Assembly (NCBI GenBank): GCA_963921345.3
Contig: OZ001228.1
Coordinates: 62,001-126,000 of the forward strand
Source of the DNA: Hoeflea_A sp963921345
Lineage (GTDB): Bacteria; Pseudomonadota; Alphaproteobacteria; Rhizobiales; Rhizobiaceae
DNA length: 64,000 bases
Direction: 5' to 3'
A model generated the notes under the pieces. That model was not told where the DNA came from and searched no databases. It was given only the letters and a program-made list of their open reading frames with translations. Of the stretch, positions 42,809 through 51,643 are shown one piece after another; the stretch's first letter is position 1; every line of letters begins with the position of its first letter. Both the position numbers and the translations under genes were made by a program.

Positions 42809-44155
42809 GTGAGCAGTGCAGAGCCGACGGTTCATCTTGTCGACGATGACGACGATCTGCGCCATGCCCTGGCGCAGGGGCTGGAGCTGGAAGGGCTCGA
42901 GGTCACCGTTCACGAGCGCGCCGACCAGGTGCTCGACAAGCTCGGCCGCGACGACTATGGCGTCGTCGTGTCCGACATCCGCATGCCCGGTGAGGACGGC
43001 ATGGCGCTCTTGAAGCGGGTGCTGGCGATCGATCCCACCTATCCGGTCATCCTGATTACCGGCCATGGCGACGTGCAACTGGCCGTGGAGGCGATGCGCC
43101 TCGGCGCCTATGACTTCATCGAAAAGCCGTTTCCCGTTTCGCGCCTTTCGGCAGTGATCGAACGGGCGCTGGAAAAGCGCCGGCTGGTGATGGAAAACCG
43201 CTCGCTGCGCAACGAACTCGACCAGAAACACGATCTGACGCAGCGGCTGGCCGGCCGCTCGCCCGGTATCCTGCGACTTCGCCGCGAGATCGAGGCCGTG
43301 GCCGGGACCGATGCCGACGTGCTGGTCGTCGGCGAAACCGGCGCCGGCAAGGAAGTCGTGGCGCGGGCCCTGCATGATTACGGCAACCGGGCGAAAAGCA
43401 ATTTCGTCGCCATCAACTGCGCCGCGCTTCCGGCCGATATTTTCGAATCGGAACTGTTCGGCCACGAACCGGGCGCCTTCACCGGGGCGCAGAAGCAGCG
43501 GATTGGCAAGCTGGAGCACGCCAATGGCGGCACCATCTTTCTCGACGAGATCGAATCCATGCCGCTCGACCTGCAGGCAAAGCTCTTGCGAGCCATCGAA
43601 CAGCGCAGCATCGAGCGCCTCGGCTCCAACCGGACGATCCCGCTCGACGTTCGCTTTGTCGCCGCGACCAAATTCGACCTGGAGAGGGAAGGGGCCGCCG
43701 GCAGGTTTCGCTCGGATCTCTATTACCGCCTGAACGTGATCACGCTGACCATCCCGCCGCTGCGCCAGCGAAAGGACGACATTCCGCTGCTGTTTTTCCA
43801 CCTGGCGCGGGACGCGCGGGCCCGCTATCGCCGCGAGATCCCCGATATCGATCATACGCTCGAAAGCCAGCTGCTCGCGCATGACTGGCCCGGCAATGTG
43901 CGCGAGTTGCGCAACTACGCCGAACGCTTCGTGCTCGGCATGTGGACCGGTTTCGACGACGGCGCCAAGCGGTCGTCCGAGGGCGAAGCGACGCTTGCCG
44001 AGCGCGTGGCCGCGTTCGAGAAGGCGGCGATCGAGGCCGAGCTGGCGCGTCATGGCGGCACCATGAAGCCCGTCTATGAAGCGCTCGGCATCTCCCGCAA
44101 GGGCCTCTATGACAAGATCCGCCGCCATGGCATAATCGTCGACGGCCCGGACTGA
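42809..44155 (+). CDS. dctD: DctD-like sigma-54 response regulator
   Basis: 448 residues. The receiver domain has the phosphoacceptor D56 (VVVSDIRMPG). The AAA+ domain (about 145-385) has Walker A GETGAGKE and the sigma-54 contact motif GAFTGA (GHEPGAFTGAQKQR). The Fis-type HTH lies at the C-terminus (ISRKGLYDKIRRHG). It is the enhancer-binding partner of the kinase encoded just upstream. Two phased palindromes and a sigma-54 promoter downstream are its likely target. Confidence 0.92.
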   Translation: MSSAEPTVHLVDDDDDLRHALAQGLELEGLEVTVHERADQVLDKLGRDDYGVVVSDIRMPGEDGMALLKRVLAIDPTYPVILITGHGDVQLAVEAMRLGAYDFIEKPFPVSRLSAVIERALEKRRLVMENRSLRNELDQKHDLTQRLAGRSPGILRLRREIEAVAGTDADVLVVGETGAGKEVVARALHDYGNRAKSNFVAINCAALPADIFESELFGHEPGAFTGAQKQRIGKLEHANGGTIFLDEIESMPLDLQAKLLRAIEQRSIERLGSNRTIPLDVRFVAATKFDLEREGAAGRFRSDLYYRLNVITLTIPPLRQRKDDIPLLFFHLARDARARYRREIPDIDHTLESQLLAHDWPGNVRELRNYAERFVLGMWTGFDDGAKRSSEGEATLAERVAAFEKAAIEAELARHGGTMKPVYEALGISRKGLYDKIRRHGIIVDGPD

Positions 44156-44163
44156 CGAACGGG

Positions 44164-44185
44164 GATGTGTAATCCGCTACCCATG
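44164..44185. promoter_or_regulatory. DctD upstream activating site 1
   Basis: GATGTGTA-atccgc-TACCCATG, an imperfect copy of the palindrome at 44197. Arm length and 6-base spacer are the same. Its centre is 33 bp (three helical turns) from that of site 2. Confidence 0.65.
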
Positions 44186-44196
44186 CGCGAACCGGC

Positions 44197-44218
44197 GATG
44201 GGTAGAATTCTACCCATC
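44197..44218. promoter_or_regulatory. DctD upstream activating site 2
   Basis: GATGGGTAGAA-TTCTACCCATC is a perfect 22-bp palindrome. It lies about 120 bp upstream of the sigma-54 -12 element, the usual enhancer distance, and 42 bases after the dctD stop. Confidence 0.75.
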
Positions 44219-44313
44219 CCGTACCGGCAGGAACTTTGTGCAAGTGAAAAACGAATGTACCAGAGTATTGATATTCAAGGATAATTCGATTTGATAGCGG
44301 GCTTCATCGAATC

Positions 44314-44329
44314 TGGCACACCGCTTGCA
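44314..44329 (+). promoter_or_regulatory. sigma-54 promoter of the TRAP operon
   Basis: TGGCAC-accgc-TTGCA matches the -24/-12 sigma-54 consensus (TGGCAC-N5-TTGCA) exactly. Transcription should start near 44340, about 180 bases before the dctP-like start codon, leaving a long leader. It is preceded by two DctD-type sites. Confidence 0.88.
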
Positions 44330-44519
44330 ATCCATGACTGACGAGATGCCGGCGATCGGGAGGAGCCAGCTGACCGGCTAGCAGCCAACCAACCTCCACA
44401 GCCGCGTGTTTCGCGCGATCGACCCGCTCCCAACCGCGGGCGATCGCAACTTGCCGACCGGGCGTTCGTCCGGTCATGGGAGAAAACGGGATGCGCAACG
44501 CATCCCACAGGAGGTCAAT

Positions 44520-45524
44520 ATGAAGAAACTGCTCGGTGCCGTCTCGGCCGTCGCTATCCTGTTTTCCGCAGGCCAGGCCATGGCCGATTGCGATGACGGC
44601 GAAATCGTCATCAAGTTCAGCCACGTCACCGCCGATTCCGGCCACCCCAAGGGCGACGCAGCGCGTGCCATTGCCGATCGCATCAACAGCGAGATGAACG
44701 GCAAGGCCTGCATGGAGGTCTATCCGAGTTCGACCTTGTTCGACGACGACAAGGTGATGGAGGCGCTGCTTCTGGGCGACGTCCAGGTCGCGGCTCCGTC
44801 GCTGTCGAAATTCGAGGCCTATACCAAGAAATACCGCCTGTTCGACCTGCCGTTCCTGTTCTCGTCCGTCGATGCGGTCAACACCTTCACGCAGGGGCCG
44901 GTCGGGCAGGAACTGCTCGGCGCCATCGAGGACAAGGGCTATACCGGCCTTGGCTACATCTATAACGGCCTGAAGCACTTCTCCGCCAACAAGCCGCTGA
45001 TCACCCCGACCGACGCACACGGCCTCAAGTTCCGCGTGCAGACGTCCGACGTGGCCGTCGCCATGATCGAGGCGATGGACGCCTCGGCCCAGAAGTTGGC
45101 GTTCAAGGAAGTCTACGGCGCCCTGCAGACCGGCGTCGTCGACGGCCAGGAAAACACCTGGTCAAACATCTACAAGCAGAAGTTCTTCGAGGTTCAGGAC
45201 GGCGTCACCGAGACCAACCACCAGTTCCTGACCTATCTGGCAATCACCTCCACCGAGTGGCTCGACAGCCTGCCACAGGACGTGCGGGAACAGTTCGTCA
45301 CCATCTTCGGCGAAGAAGTGGTCAAGGCCAACGCCCAGGCAACCGCGATCAACGAAAAGGCACGGCAGGGCATCATCGATGCAGGCGGAGTGATCCGCCA
45401 GCTGACGCCGGAACAGCGGCAGGTCTGGGTCGAGACCATGAAGCCCGTATGGGAACAGTTCCAGGACGATATCGGCAAGTCGGTTATCGACGCAGCCGTC
45501 GCTGCCAACAACAGCGGCTCCTGA
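44520..45524 (+). CDS. dctP: DctP, TRAP solute-binding protein
   Basis: 334 residues. Signal peptide MKKLLGAVSAVAILFSAGQA, then the DctP fold: EIVIKFSHVTADSGHPKGDA, FRVQTSDVAVAMIEAMDA with the carboxylate-binding Arg, and NTWSNIYKQKFFEVQDGV. AGGAGG precedes the ATG. It delivers a carboxylate, likely a C4-dicarboxylate, to the DctQM permease. DctB/DctD and a sigma-54 promoter directly upstream imply substrate-induced expression. Confidence 0.93.
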   Translation: MKKLLGAVSAVAILFSAGQAMADCDDGEIVIKFSHVTADSGHPKGDAARAIADRINSEMNGKACMEVYPSSTLFDDDKVMEALLLGDVQVAAPSLSKFEAYTKKYRLFDLPFLFSSVDAVNTFTQGPVGQELLGAIEDKGYTGLGYIYNGLKHFSANKPLITPTDAHGLKFRVQTSDVAVAMIEAMDASAQKLAFKEVYGALQTGVVDGQENTWSNIYKQKFFEVQDGVTETNHQFLTYLAITSTEWLDSLPQDVREQFVTIFGEEVVKANAQATAINEKARQGIIDAGGVIRQLTPEQRQVWVETMKPVWEQFQDDIGKSVIDAAVAANNSGS

Positions 45525-45554
45525 GCCTTCGCCTCCAACTGATCAAATCAAAAC

Positions 45555-45580
45555 GGACATCCGCCGACCGGCGGGTGTCC
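45555..45580 (+). promoter_or_regulatory. stem-loop between dctP and dctQ
   Basis: GGACATCCGCC-gacc-GGCGGGTGTCC pairs over 11 bp with one G-U pair and a 4-base loop, 30 bases after the dctP stop. Such intercistronic hairpins usually protect upstream mRNA and give more binding protein than permease. Confidence 0.55.
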
Positions 45581-45625
45581 AGCCATCCGCTCATCGCACC
45601 GGGCGGGTGACGGGGAAGGGGAACC

Positions 45626-46306
45626 ATGGGCGTTTACGGGCTCTATGCCGTGATGATCCTGATCATCGTGGCGCTTTTCTTCATCGAACGGGCGCGTCCC
45701 GATGCGGTGACACGCTTCGAGGAAAACGTACTGGCGACGCTGATGGCGCTGATCACCATCGTCTCGTTCGTCCAGGTGATCGCGCGCTACGGCTTCAACA
45801 CCGGCTGGGGCGGGGCGCTGGAATTCACCCGCATCCTGTTTGCCTGGATGATCCTGTTCGGCATGAGCTACGGCGTCAAGATCGGCTCGCATCTGGGCGT
45901 CGACGTCTTCATCAAGATGCTGCCGAAGGGCATGTTCAAGGCCGTGGCGCTGTTCGGGGCGCTGTGCGCCGTTCTCTATGCCGTCACGCTGATTGCGGCA
46001 GCCTGGCTGAACTTTTTCGGCGCCGACACCAAAGGCGGCGCGATGCACTACTGGGGCAAGATGTTCCAGATCGGCATCGGCCTCGACGACCTGCGCTATC
46101 CGGAATGGATGCAGGATACCTTCGGGCTGCAGGAGCGGGTGCAGCGCTGGATCGCCTATCTCATCCTGCCCATCGGGTTGGCTCTGTTCGCATACCGCAG
46201 CCTGCAAGCCATGGTGCTGATCTGGCGCGGCGACCGCGACATGATCATCGCCAGCCATGAGGCCGAAGATCTCGTGGCGGAAAACAAAGACATTCTGAAG
46301 GACTAG
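45626..46306 (+). CDS. dctQ: DctQ, TRAP small permease subunit
   Basis: 226 residues, longer than the usual about 170. Membrane helices include YGLYAVMILIIVALFFIE, ATLMALITIVSFVQVIARYG and FAWMILFGMSYGVKIGSHLG (a DctQ hallmark). An extended loop of about 40 residues precedes the last helix (QRWIAYLILPIGLALFAYR). It pairs with DctM, whose gene begins 8 bases later. Confidence 0.9.
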   Translation: MGVYGLYAVMILIIVALFFIERARPDAVTRFEENVLATLMALITIVSFVQVIARYGFNTGWGGALEFTRILFAWMILFGMSYGVKIGSHLGVDVFIKMLPKGMFKAVALFGALCAVLYAVTLIAAAWLNFFGADTKGGAMHYWGKMFQIGIGLDDLRYPEWMQDTFGLQERVQRWIAYLILPIGLALFAYRSLQAMVLIWRGDRDMIIASHEAEDLVAENKDILKD

Positions 46307-46314
46307 GCTGAACC

Positions 46315-47931
46315 ATGGACGCCATCATACTCTTCGTCCTGGTTCTGGGACTGCTGTTTCTCGGTGTGCCGGTTGCGGTGTCGCTGGGGTTGTCGTCGAT
46401 CCTGGTGATCGCGTTTTTCTCCGACGACTCCATGTCGTCGGTGGCGCTGCAGCTCTTCACCGCGTCGCAGAACTACACGCTGCTTGCCATTCCCTTCTTC
46501 ATCCTGGCCTCGGCCTTCATGTCGACCGGTGGCGTCGCCCGGCGCATCATCCGCTTCGCCATCGCTACGGTGGGGCATTTCCGCGGCGGGCTGGCCATGG
46601 CCAGCGTGCTCGCCTGCATGCTGTTTGCGGCGCTCTCCGGGTCGTCGCCGGCAACCGTCGTCGCCATCGGCACCATCGCCATCGCCGGCATGCGCCAGGT
46701 CGGCTACACCAAGGAATTCGCCTCCGGCGTCATCGCCAACGCCGGCACGCTCGGCATCCTGATCCCGCCTTCCATCGTCATGGTGGTCTATTCGGCCGCC
46801 ACCGACGTTTCCGTCGGCCGCATGTTCCTGGCCGGTGTCGTGCCCGGCATCGTCGCCGGGCTGATGCTGATGATCGCCATCTATTTCATGGCCCGCGTCA
46901 AGGGATTGCCGGCGGAGCCCTGGAAGGGCTTCATGGAAATCATCGAGGGCGGCAAGGAAGCCGGCTGGGGCCTGTTCCTGATCATCATCATTCTCGGCGG
47001 CATCTATGGCGGCGTGTTCACGCCGACCGAAGCGGCCGCCGTCGCCGCCGTCTATGCCTTTTTCATCGCCCTGTTCATCTATCGCGACATGGGGCCGATG
47101 AAGGACGTGCCCTGGGTCAGCGAAGACGACAGCAAGAAGGCGCGGGTCGGTTTCTCGGCCAGCGTCTACGGTGCCGCGTTCTTCTTCGTCTGGATGATTC
47201 TGTCCTTCTTTGCCACCGCGGAGACCGGCACCGTGACCGTGGCCGGCCGGGCACAGCTCGGCCTGTTGCTGTCGCTTCTGATTGCGGCGCTCTACGTGCC
47301 GTGGCGTGGCCAGGTCGGCGTGCACCACACGCCAGCCTTTCTGTTGGCCGGTCTGCCGATCTGGGGGCGCAACCTGGCGCTGATGGGCCGCAATTCGCTG
47401 GCCGTGTTCTTCAACGAGGATACGCGGCGGGTAATGGTGGACGCCTCGAAGACGACCATCATGCTGATGTTCATCATCGTCAATGCGCTGCTGTTCGCCC
47501 ATGTGCTGACCGGCGAGCGCATTCCGCAGCACATTACCGAGCTGATGGTCGACGCCGGCTTCACCTGGTTCACCTTCCTGATCGCCGTCAACATCCTGCT
47601 GCTGCTTGGCGGCCAGTTCATGGAGCCGTCGGGCCTGCTCTTGATCGTCGCGCCGGTGGTCTTCCCGATCGCCATCGAGCTCGGCGTCGATCCGGTGCAT
47701 CTCGGCATCATCATGGTGGTGAACATGGAGATCGGCATGATCACGCCGCCGATCGGCCTCAACCTGTTCGTCACCTCCGGCATTACCGGCATGAGCCTCG
47801 CCCAGGTGGTCAAGGCGGCACTGCCTTTCGTCGCCGTGCTGTTCGCCTTCCTGATCCTGGTGACCTACCTGCCGGCGCTGTCCACCATGCTGCCCTATGC
47901 ACTGATGGGGCCGGAGATCGTTACCCGTTAG
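46315..47931 (+). CDS. dctM: DctM, TRAP large permease subunit with an internal insertion
   Basis: 538 residues against about 430 for typical DctM. Conserved segments are intact: FAALSGSSPATVVAIGTIAI, ANAGTLGILIPPSIVMVVYS and NMEIGMITPPIGLNLFVTSG. The extra length lies around 260-365 and contains two added hydrophobic helices (AAFFFVWMILSFFATAETG and QLGLLLSLLIAALYVPWRG) plus a charged loop. It should form the Na+-coupled transport channel with DctQ. Confidence 0.92.
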   Translation: MDAIILFVLVLGLLFLGVPVAVSLGLSSILVIAFFSDDSMSSVALQLFTASQNYTLLAIPFFILASAFMSTGGVARRIIRFAIATVGHFRGGLAMASVLACMLFAALSGSSPATVVAIGTIAIAGMRQVGYTKEFASGVIANAGTLGILIPPSIVMVVYSAATDVSVGRMFLAGVVPGIVAGLMLMIAIYFMARVKGLPAEPWKGFMEIIEGGKEAGWGLFLIIIILGGIYGGVFTPTEAAAVAAVYAFFIALFIYRDMGPMKDVPWVSEDDSKKARVGFSASVYGAAFFFVWMILSFFATAETGTVTVAGRAQLGLLLSLLIAALYVPWRGQVGVHHTPAFLLAGLPIWGRNLALMGRNSLAVFFNEDTRRVMVDASKTTIMLMFIIVNALLFAHVLTGERIPQHITELMVDAGFTWFTFLIAVNILLLLGGQFMEPSGLLLIVAPVVFPIAIELGVDPVHLGIIMVVNMEIGMITPPIGLNLFVTSGITGMSLAQVVKAALPFVAVLFAFLILVTYLPALSTMLPYALMGPEIVTR

Positions 47932-47943
47932 CGGATCGGGCGC

Positions 47944-49137
47944 TCAGGCGCCCGTTGCCTCTTCGACGAAGGCGGCGATGCGGCCGATGGCTTCCGAAAT
48001 GCGCTCTTCGGAGGCGGCGCAGGAGAGGCGGATGTAGCCCTCGCCGAGGGTGCCGAAATCGGGGCCGCCGACCAGCGCCACGCCCTTTTCCTCCAGCAGC
48101 CGCCCGGCCAGTAGCTTGGCCGGGATGCCCAGATCGGCGACATTGGGAAAGGCATAGAACGCGCCCTTCGGCACGGCGCAGCCGATGCCCGGAATGGCGT
48201 TGAGCCCCTCCACCACGAGGCGGCGACGTCGATCGAAGGCGGCGATCATGGTCTCAACCTCGGTCTGCGGACCGTCGATAGCGGCGATGCCGGCGAACTG
48301 GCTCGGGGTGTTGACGCACGACCAGCAATTGACTGCCAGCTTGCGCACCTTGTCGTAGAGATGGTTGCCCTCCGGACCGGTGGGCCAGATCGACCAGCCC
48401 ATGCGCCAGCCGGTCATCGCCCAGGTCTTGGACCAGCCATTGAGCACGATCAGCCGGTTGCGGATTTCCGGAAAGGTCAGGAGCGAGGTATGGGTCTCGC
48501 CGTCATAGGTCATGACGTCGTAGATCTCGTCGGACATGACCGCCACGTCCGGAAAATCGGCAAGGCCTGCGACCAGCTTCTCGATCTCGCCGCGCGGCGT
48601 GACGCCGCCGGTCGGGTTGGCCGGCGAATTGACGATCAGCAGCCTTGTGCGCGGGGTGATCTTCGACAGGGTCTCCTCGGCTGAGAAGGCAAAGCCGTTT
48701 TCCTCTCGGATCGGCACAGGAATGGCCTCGGCACCCGTGTAGTCGATCATCGAGCGGTAGATCGGAAAGCCGGGATCCGGATAGAGGATCTCGGTGCCGG
48801 GTTCGCCGAACATGGTGATGGCGGCGAACATGGTGGGCTTGCCGCCCGGCATGATCATCACGCAGTCGGGCGAGATCTCGACGCCGGTGGTCGTCAGCGT
48901 GCGACGGGCAACCGCCTCGCGCGTCGCCGGCAAGCCGTTGGCGGGCGTATAGCCGTGCTGGCCGTCGCGTAGCGCCTTGACCGCCGCCTCGACGATATGC
49001 GGCGGCGTCGAAAAATCCGGCTGGCCGATGCCGAGATTGACGATGTCGCGGCCGGTCGCCGCCAGTGCGGCGGCGCCTGCCAGCACGGCAAAGGCGTTTT
49101 CTTCTCCGATGCGGTCGAATGCGGCGACTGTCTGCAA
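47944..49137 (-). CDS. class I/II PLP-dependent aminotransferase
   Basis: About 397 residues, fold type I. NPTGGVTPRGEIEKLV, SDEIYDVMTYDGETHTS and the Schiff-base lysine in NGWSKTWAMTGWRMGW are typical of AspC/AAT-like enzymes. It transfers an amino group between an amino acid and a 2-oxo acid; the specificity cannot be read. The start is uncertain: a TTG at 49137 has GAGGAG 6 bases upstream and is preferred, but an ATG at 49176 would add 13 residues. It converges on the dctM gene, 12 bases between stops. Confidence 0.87.
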   Translation of the reverse strand: MQTVAAFDRIGEENAFAVLAGAAALAATGRDIVNLGIGQPDFSTPPHIVEAAVKALRDGQHGYTPANGLPATREAVARRTLTTTGVEISPDCVMIMPGGKPTMFAAITMFGEPGTEILYPDPGFPIYRSMIDYTGAEAIPVPIREENGFAFSAEETLSKITPRTRLLIVNSPANPTGGVTPRGEIEKLVAGLADFPDVAVMSDEIYDVMTYDGETHTSLLTFPEIRNRLIVLNGWSKTWAMTGWRMGWSIWPTGPEGNHLYDKVRKLAVNCWSCVNTPSQFAGIAAIDGPQTEVETMIAAFDRRRRLVVEGLNAIPGIGCAVPKGAFYAFPNVADLGIPAKLLAGRLLEEKGVALVGGPDFGTLGEGYIRLSCAASEERISEAIGRIAAFVEEATGA

Positions 49138-49214
49138 GGCATGCTCCTCAAATGACTTGTTTCGGCGCGCATACATGGCCTAATGCAGGGATCAATTCAA
49201 CGGGACGACACTGA

Positions 49215-49886
49215 ATGGACGATCTTTCCAACTGGGCAGGTTGCCCGCGACCGGCACGAGAACCGCTGGAAGGCCGCTATGTGCGCCTCGAGCCGCTCGA
49301 TGTAGCGCGACACGGCGACGGCCTGTTTGCCTGCTCGACACGATCGGGCGAAGCCGAGCGCTTTACCTACCTGCCCGATGTTCCGCCGCGCGAGCGTGCC
49401 GACCTGCAGCCATGGCTGGAATGGGCGCAAGCCAGCGAGGATCCGATGTTCTTCGCCACCATCGACCGGGCCAGCGGCAAGGTCGGCGGCCGGCAGAGCC
49501 TGATGCGCATCGACGAGCGCAACGGCGTCATCGAGACGGGACATATCTACTGGAGCGGCGTCGTGGCGCGGCAGCGGGCCGCCACGGAAGCCTTCTTCCT
49601 GTTCGCGCAACTGGTCTTCGACAACCTCGGCTATCGCCGCTTCGAATGGAAATGCGACAACGCCAACGAGCCGTCAAAACGGGCGGCGCTGCGTTTCGGC
49701 ATGACCCATGAGGGCGTCTTCCGCCAGGCTGTGGTGGTCAAGGGCCGCAACCGCGACACCGCCTGGTATTCGATCATCGACAAGGAATGGCCAACGCTTC
49801 GGCGGCGGTTCGAGGCCTGGCTCGATCCGTCGAATTTCGATGCGGAAGGCCGTCAGATCCGCAGGCTTGAATCCATTTCAGTGTGA
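49215..49886 (+). CDS. GNAT-family N-acetyltransferase (RimJ/RimL-like)
   Basis: 223 residues: GRYVRLEPLDVARHGDGLFA at the N-terminus, ETGHIYWSGVVARQRAATEAFFLF around the acetyl-CoA site and YRRFEWKCDNANEPSKRAAL, all typical of the RimJ/RimL subgroup that acetylates protein N-termini or small amines. It is divergent from the aminotransferase gene, 77 bases away. Confidence 0.87.
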   Translation: MDDLSNWAGCPRPAREPLEGRYVRLEPLDVARHGDGLFACSTRSGEAERFTYLPDVPPRERADLQPWLEWAQASEDPMFFATIDRASGKVGGRQSLMRIDERNGVIETGHIYWSGVVARQRAATEAFFLFAQLVFDNLGYRRFEWKCDNANEPSKRAALRFGMTHEGVFRQAVVVKGRNRDTAWYSIIDKEWPTLRRRFEAWLDPSNFDAEGRQIRRLESISV

Positions 49887-49922
49887 CGTAAGCTCGGGCT
49901 TCGGGAAAGCGGGAGTAACGGC

Positions 49923-50135
49923 GTGTCTCAGGGCAGCACCAAAAACGCGGCCATTGCCGCTGCCATCATTATGGCTGGCCTAGCGGTGGCCTTTCTCGCC
50001 CTGCCGCGCATCGTCATCGCGCTGGGCGACATTTCGCCGTGGCTCGGCTACGGCGTCGTGGTGCTGTTCATCCTCGGCTTCTTCGGCATTTTCTGGGCCA
50101 GGAGCCGCTATCAGCGGGCCCGTGACGGGTCATAA
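49923..50135 (+). CDS. small two-helix membrane protein
   Basis: 70 residues with two membrane helices (AAIAAAIIMAGLAVAFLALP and LGYGVVVLFILGFFGIFWAR), ending in a positively charged tail. GTG start with GGGAG upstream. It lies 36 bases after the acetyltransferase gene and may share its transcript. Function unknown. Confidence 0.55.
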   Translation: MSQGSTKNAAIAAAIIMAGLAVAFLALPRIVIALGDISPWLGYGVVVLFILGFFGIFWARSRYQRARDGS

Positions 50136-50293
50136 GGGAGCTTTGGGCTTCGTTCTGACGGCTTCATTGGCCCGTCAAACCGTTCTCGAATTTCGGCGGG
50201 ACAACAGGGTGTGCTGTTTTCTGTAGACGGCAAACGATGTCTTCGCGCGCACACCCGGTTTCGCTCGATCGTGCATTGCTACCTGCGCCTGAC

Positions 50294-50309
50294 CAAGGCT
50301 TCGGCCTTG
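50294..50309 (+). terminator. short stem-loop upstream of the ROK operator
   Basis: CAAGGC-ttcg-GCCTTG, a perfect 6-bp stem with the stable TTCG loop, in the 230-base region between the small membrane protein and the ROK gene. It could end transcription from upstream, but no T run follows. Confidence 0.4.
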
Positions 50310-50328
50310 ACAGCCACACATTATTTAT

Positions 50329-50345
50329 TTAATTGCAGTAATTAA
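50329..50345. promoter_or_regulatory. candidate ROK repressor operator
   Basis: TTAATT-gcagt-AATTAA, a perfect 6-bp inverted repeat in a long AT-rich tract just before the ROK gene. NagC/Mlc-type ROK repressors bind AT-rich dyads of this form. It would let the repressor shut off its own operon. Confidence 0.65.
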
Positions 50346-50365
50346 TAAAATAATTGGAGCGCGGT

Positions 50366-51643
50366 TTGGCGTATTTGAGAGGCATATCCGGCGGCCGAAA
50401 TGTCGACACCACCCGGAATTTCAATCGCGCGAGCGTGATGAAACTGATTCTCGAAAATCCGGGCATTGACCGCACTCGACTGGCTGAAGCAACCGGCCTG
50501 ACCGGCGCGGCCGTGACCAGGATCGTCCAGGAACTGATGAACGCCGGGCTGCTGGCCGACACCGGTGCGCTCGACGAGACCGGCGGTCGCGGTCGCCGGC
50601 GGACCGGTCTCGAAGTCGCAGGCAATGGCGGATATGTTCTGGGCCTCGGCATCCTGGCGTTCAACTCAAGCGTCGCGCTGACCGACATCACGGGCAGAAC
50701 GATCGACACGCTTGCCGTCGAACCCTCGCAGATTTCCGATCCTACGCAGACGCTCGACGAGATCGCGGCCGCCGCGAAATCGCTGATCGAAAAGCACGGC
50801 CTGCGAGAGGACAGAATATTCGGCGCCGGCGCGGCGATCGCCGGATATCTGGATCGTCAGGGCGAGATCTGGGAGCGCTCGCCCTATCTCGGGTGGCCGG
50901 CATTCAACATCCGGCGCAGTTTGTCGGATCGGCTCGGCCTGAGGATCGCGGTTGAAAACGTAAACCGCTGTATAGCAGTTGCGGAAAGCCGGATGGGGTG
51001 CTGTCGAGGAGCGCGCGAAATCCTTCTCGTCCGGGCAGCACTCGGGCTGGGTGGTGCGATCATTTCTTCCGGCGAAATCTTGCGAGGTCAGAACAATCAA
51101 GCCGGCCAGATCGGACACATACCGGCCGATCCGGATGGGCCCGTCTGTTCCTGTGGCAAACGCGGCTGCCTCAACACGCTGGCGTCGGGTTCGGCGATAT
51201 TGAACGAACTCGGAATCTCGAATTCCTCGAACGGCGGCCCGGACCAGATGGAGGGCCGGGAACGTGAACTTCGGAACGTGCTGTCACGTTCGCTTGAAAA
51301 CGATACGGCTGCAATAGGCGCTATAAGCCAGGCCGGCGACGCGCTTGCCAAACACTGCGCGAGCCTGGTTCATTCCATCGATCCGCAGACGATTGTTCTG
51401 ACTGGACCACTCGGAAGAAACAGCACTTATTGCGATGCCTTCAAAGCCGGGCTTGAGCGTCGAGGCGTCGCCTGTGAAATCGTCACGGCGCACGAAACTC
51501 GGATAACAGCACCGGCACAGGCCGCTTCGGCACTTGCCCTGTCGACCTGCGTGTATTCGCCGTCCTTCGATGTGCAGCAACTCCTGGCCGCCGAACAATC
51601 GGAGGCAGGCGAGGACGACGGCGTGAAGGCGCTCGTGTTGTGA
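50366..51643 (+). CDS. ROK-family transcriptional repressor
   Basis: 425 residues. N-terminal winged helix (FNRASVMKLILENPGIDRTR, LAEATGLTGAAVTRIVQELM) and a C-terminal ROK sugar-kinase-like domain with the zinc motif C261, C263, C268 (CSCGKRGC). ROK repressors sense sugars or sugar phosphates. The TTG at 50366 has GGAG 6 bases upstream; another TTG at 50354 would place the ribosome site inside the coding region. Its stop overlaps the TRAP permease start, so it leads the operon it likely controls. Confidence 0.88.
   Translation: MAYLRGISGGRNVDTTRNFNRASVMKLILENPGIDRTRLAEATGLTGAAVTRIVQELMNAGLLADTGALDETGGRGRRRTGLEVAGNGGYVLGLGILAFNSSVALTDITGRTIDTLAVEPSQISDPTQTLDEIAAAAKSLIEKHGLREDRIFGAGAAIAGYLDRQGEIWERSPYLGWPAFNIRRSLSDRLGLRIAVENVNRCIAVAESRMGCCRGAREILLVRAALGLGGAIISSGEILRGQNNQAGQIGHIPADPDGPVCSCGKRGCLNTLASGSAILNELGISNSSNGGPDQMEGRERELRNVLSRSLENDTAAIGAISQAGDALAKHCASLVHSIDPQTIVLTGPLGRNSTYCDAFKAGLERRGVACEIVTAHETRITAPAQAASALALSTCVYSPSFDVQQLLAAEQSEAGEDDGVKALVL

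Noticed and set aside
42464..44128. A long minus-strand frame of about 554 codons opposite dctD
   Set aside because: Its composition mirrors the codon bias of the sense strand and no domain is visible. DctD on the plus strand explains the region fully.
46303..47700. A long minus-strand frame opposite dctM
   Set aside because: The product is low complexity and very rich in Asp, Gly, His and Arg (for example HDDGRRDQD), typical of an antisense shadow of a membrane protein gene.
50294..50309. CAAGGC-ttcg-GCCTTG as a strong intrinsic terminator
   Set aside because: The stem is only 6 bp and no T run follows. I list it only as a weak candidate.
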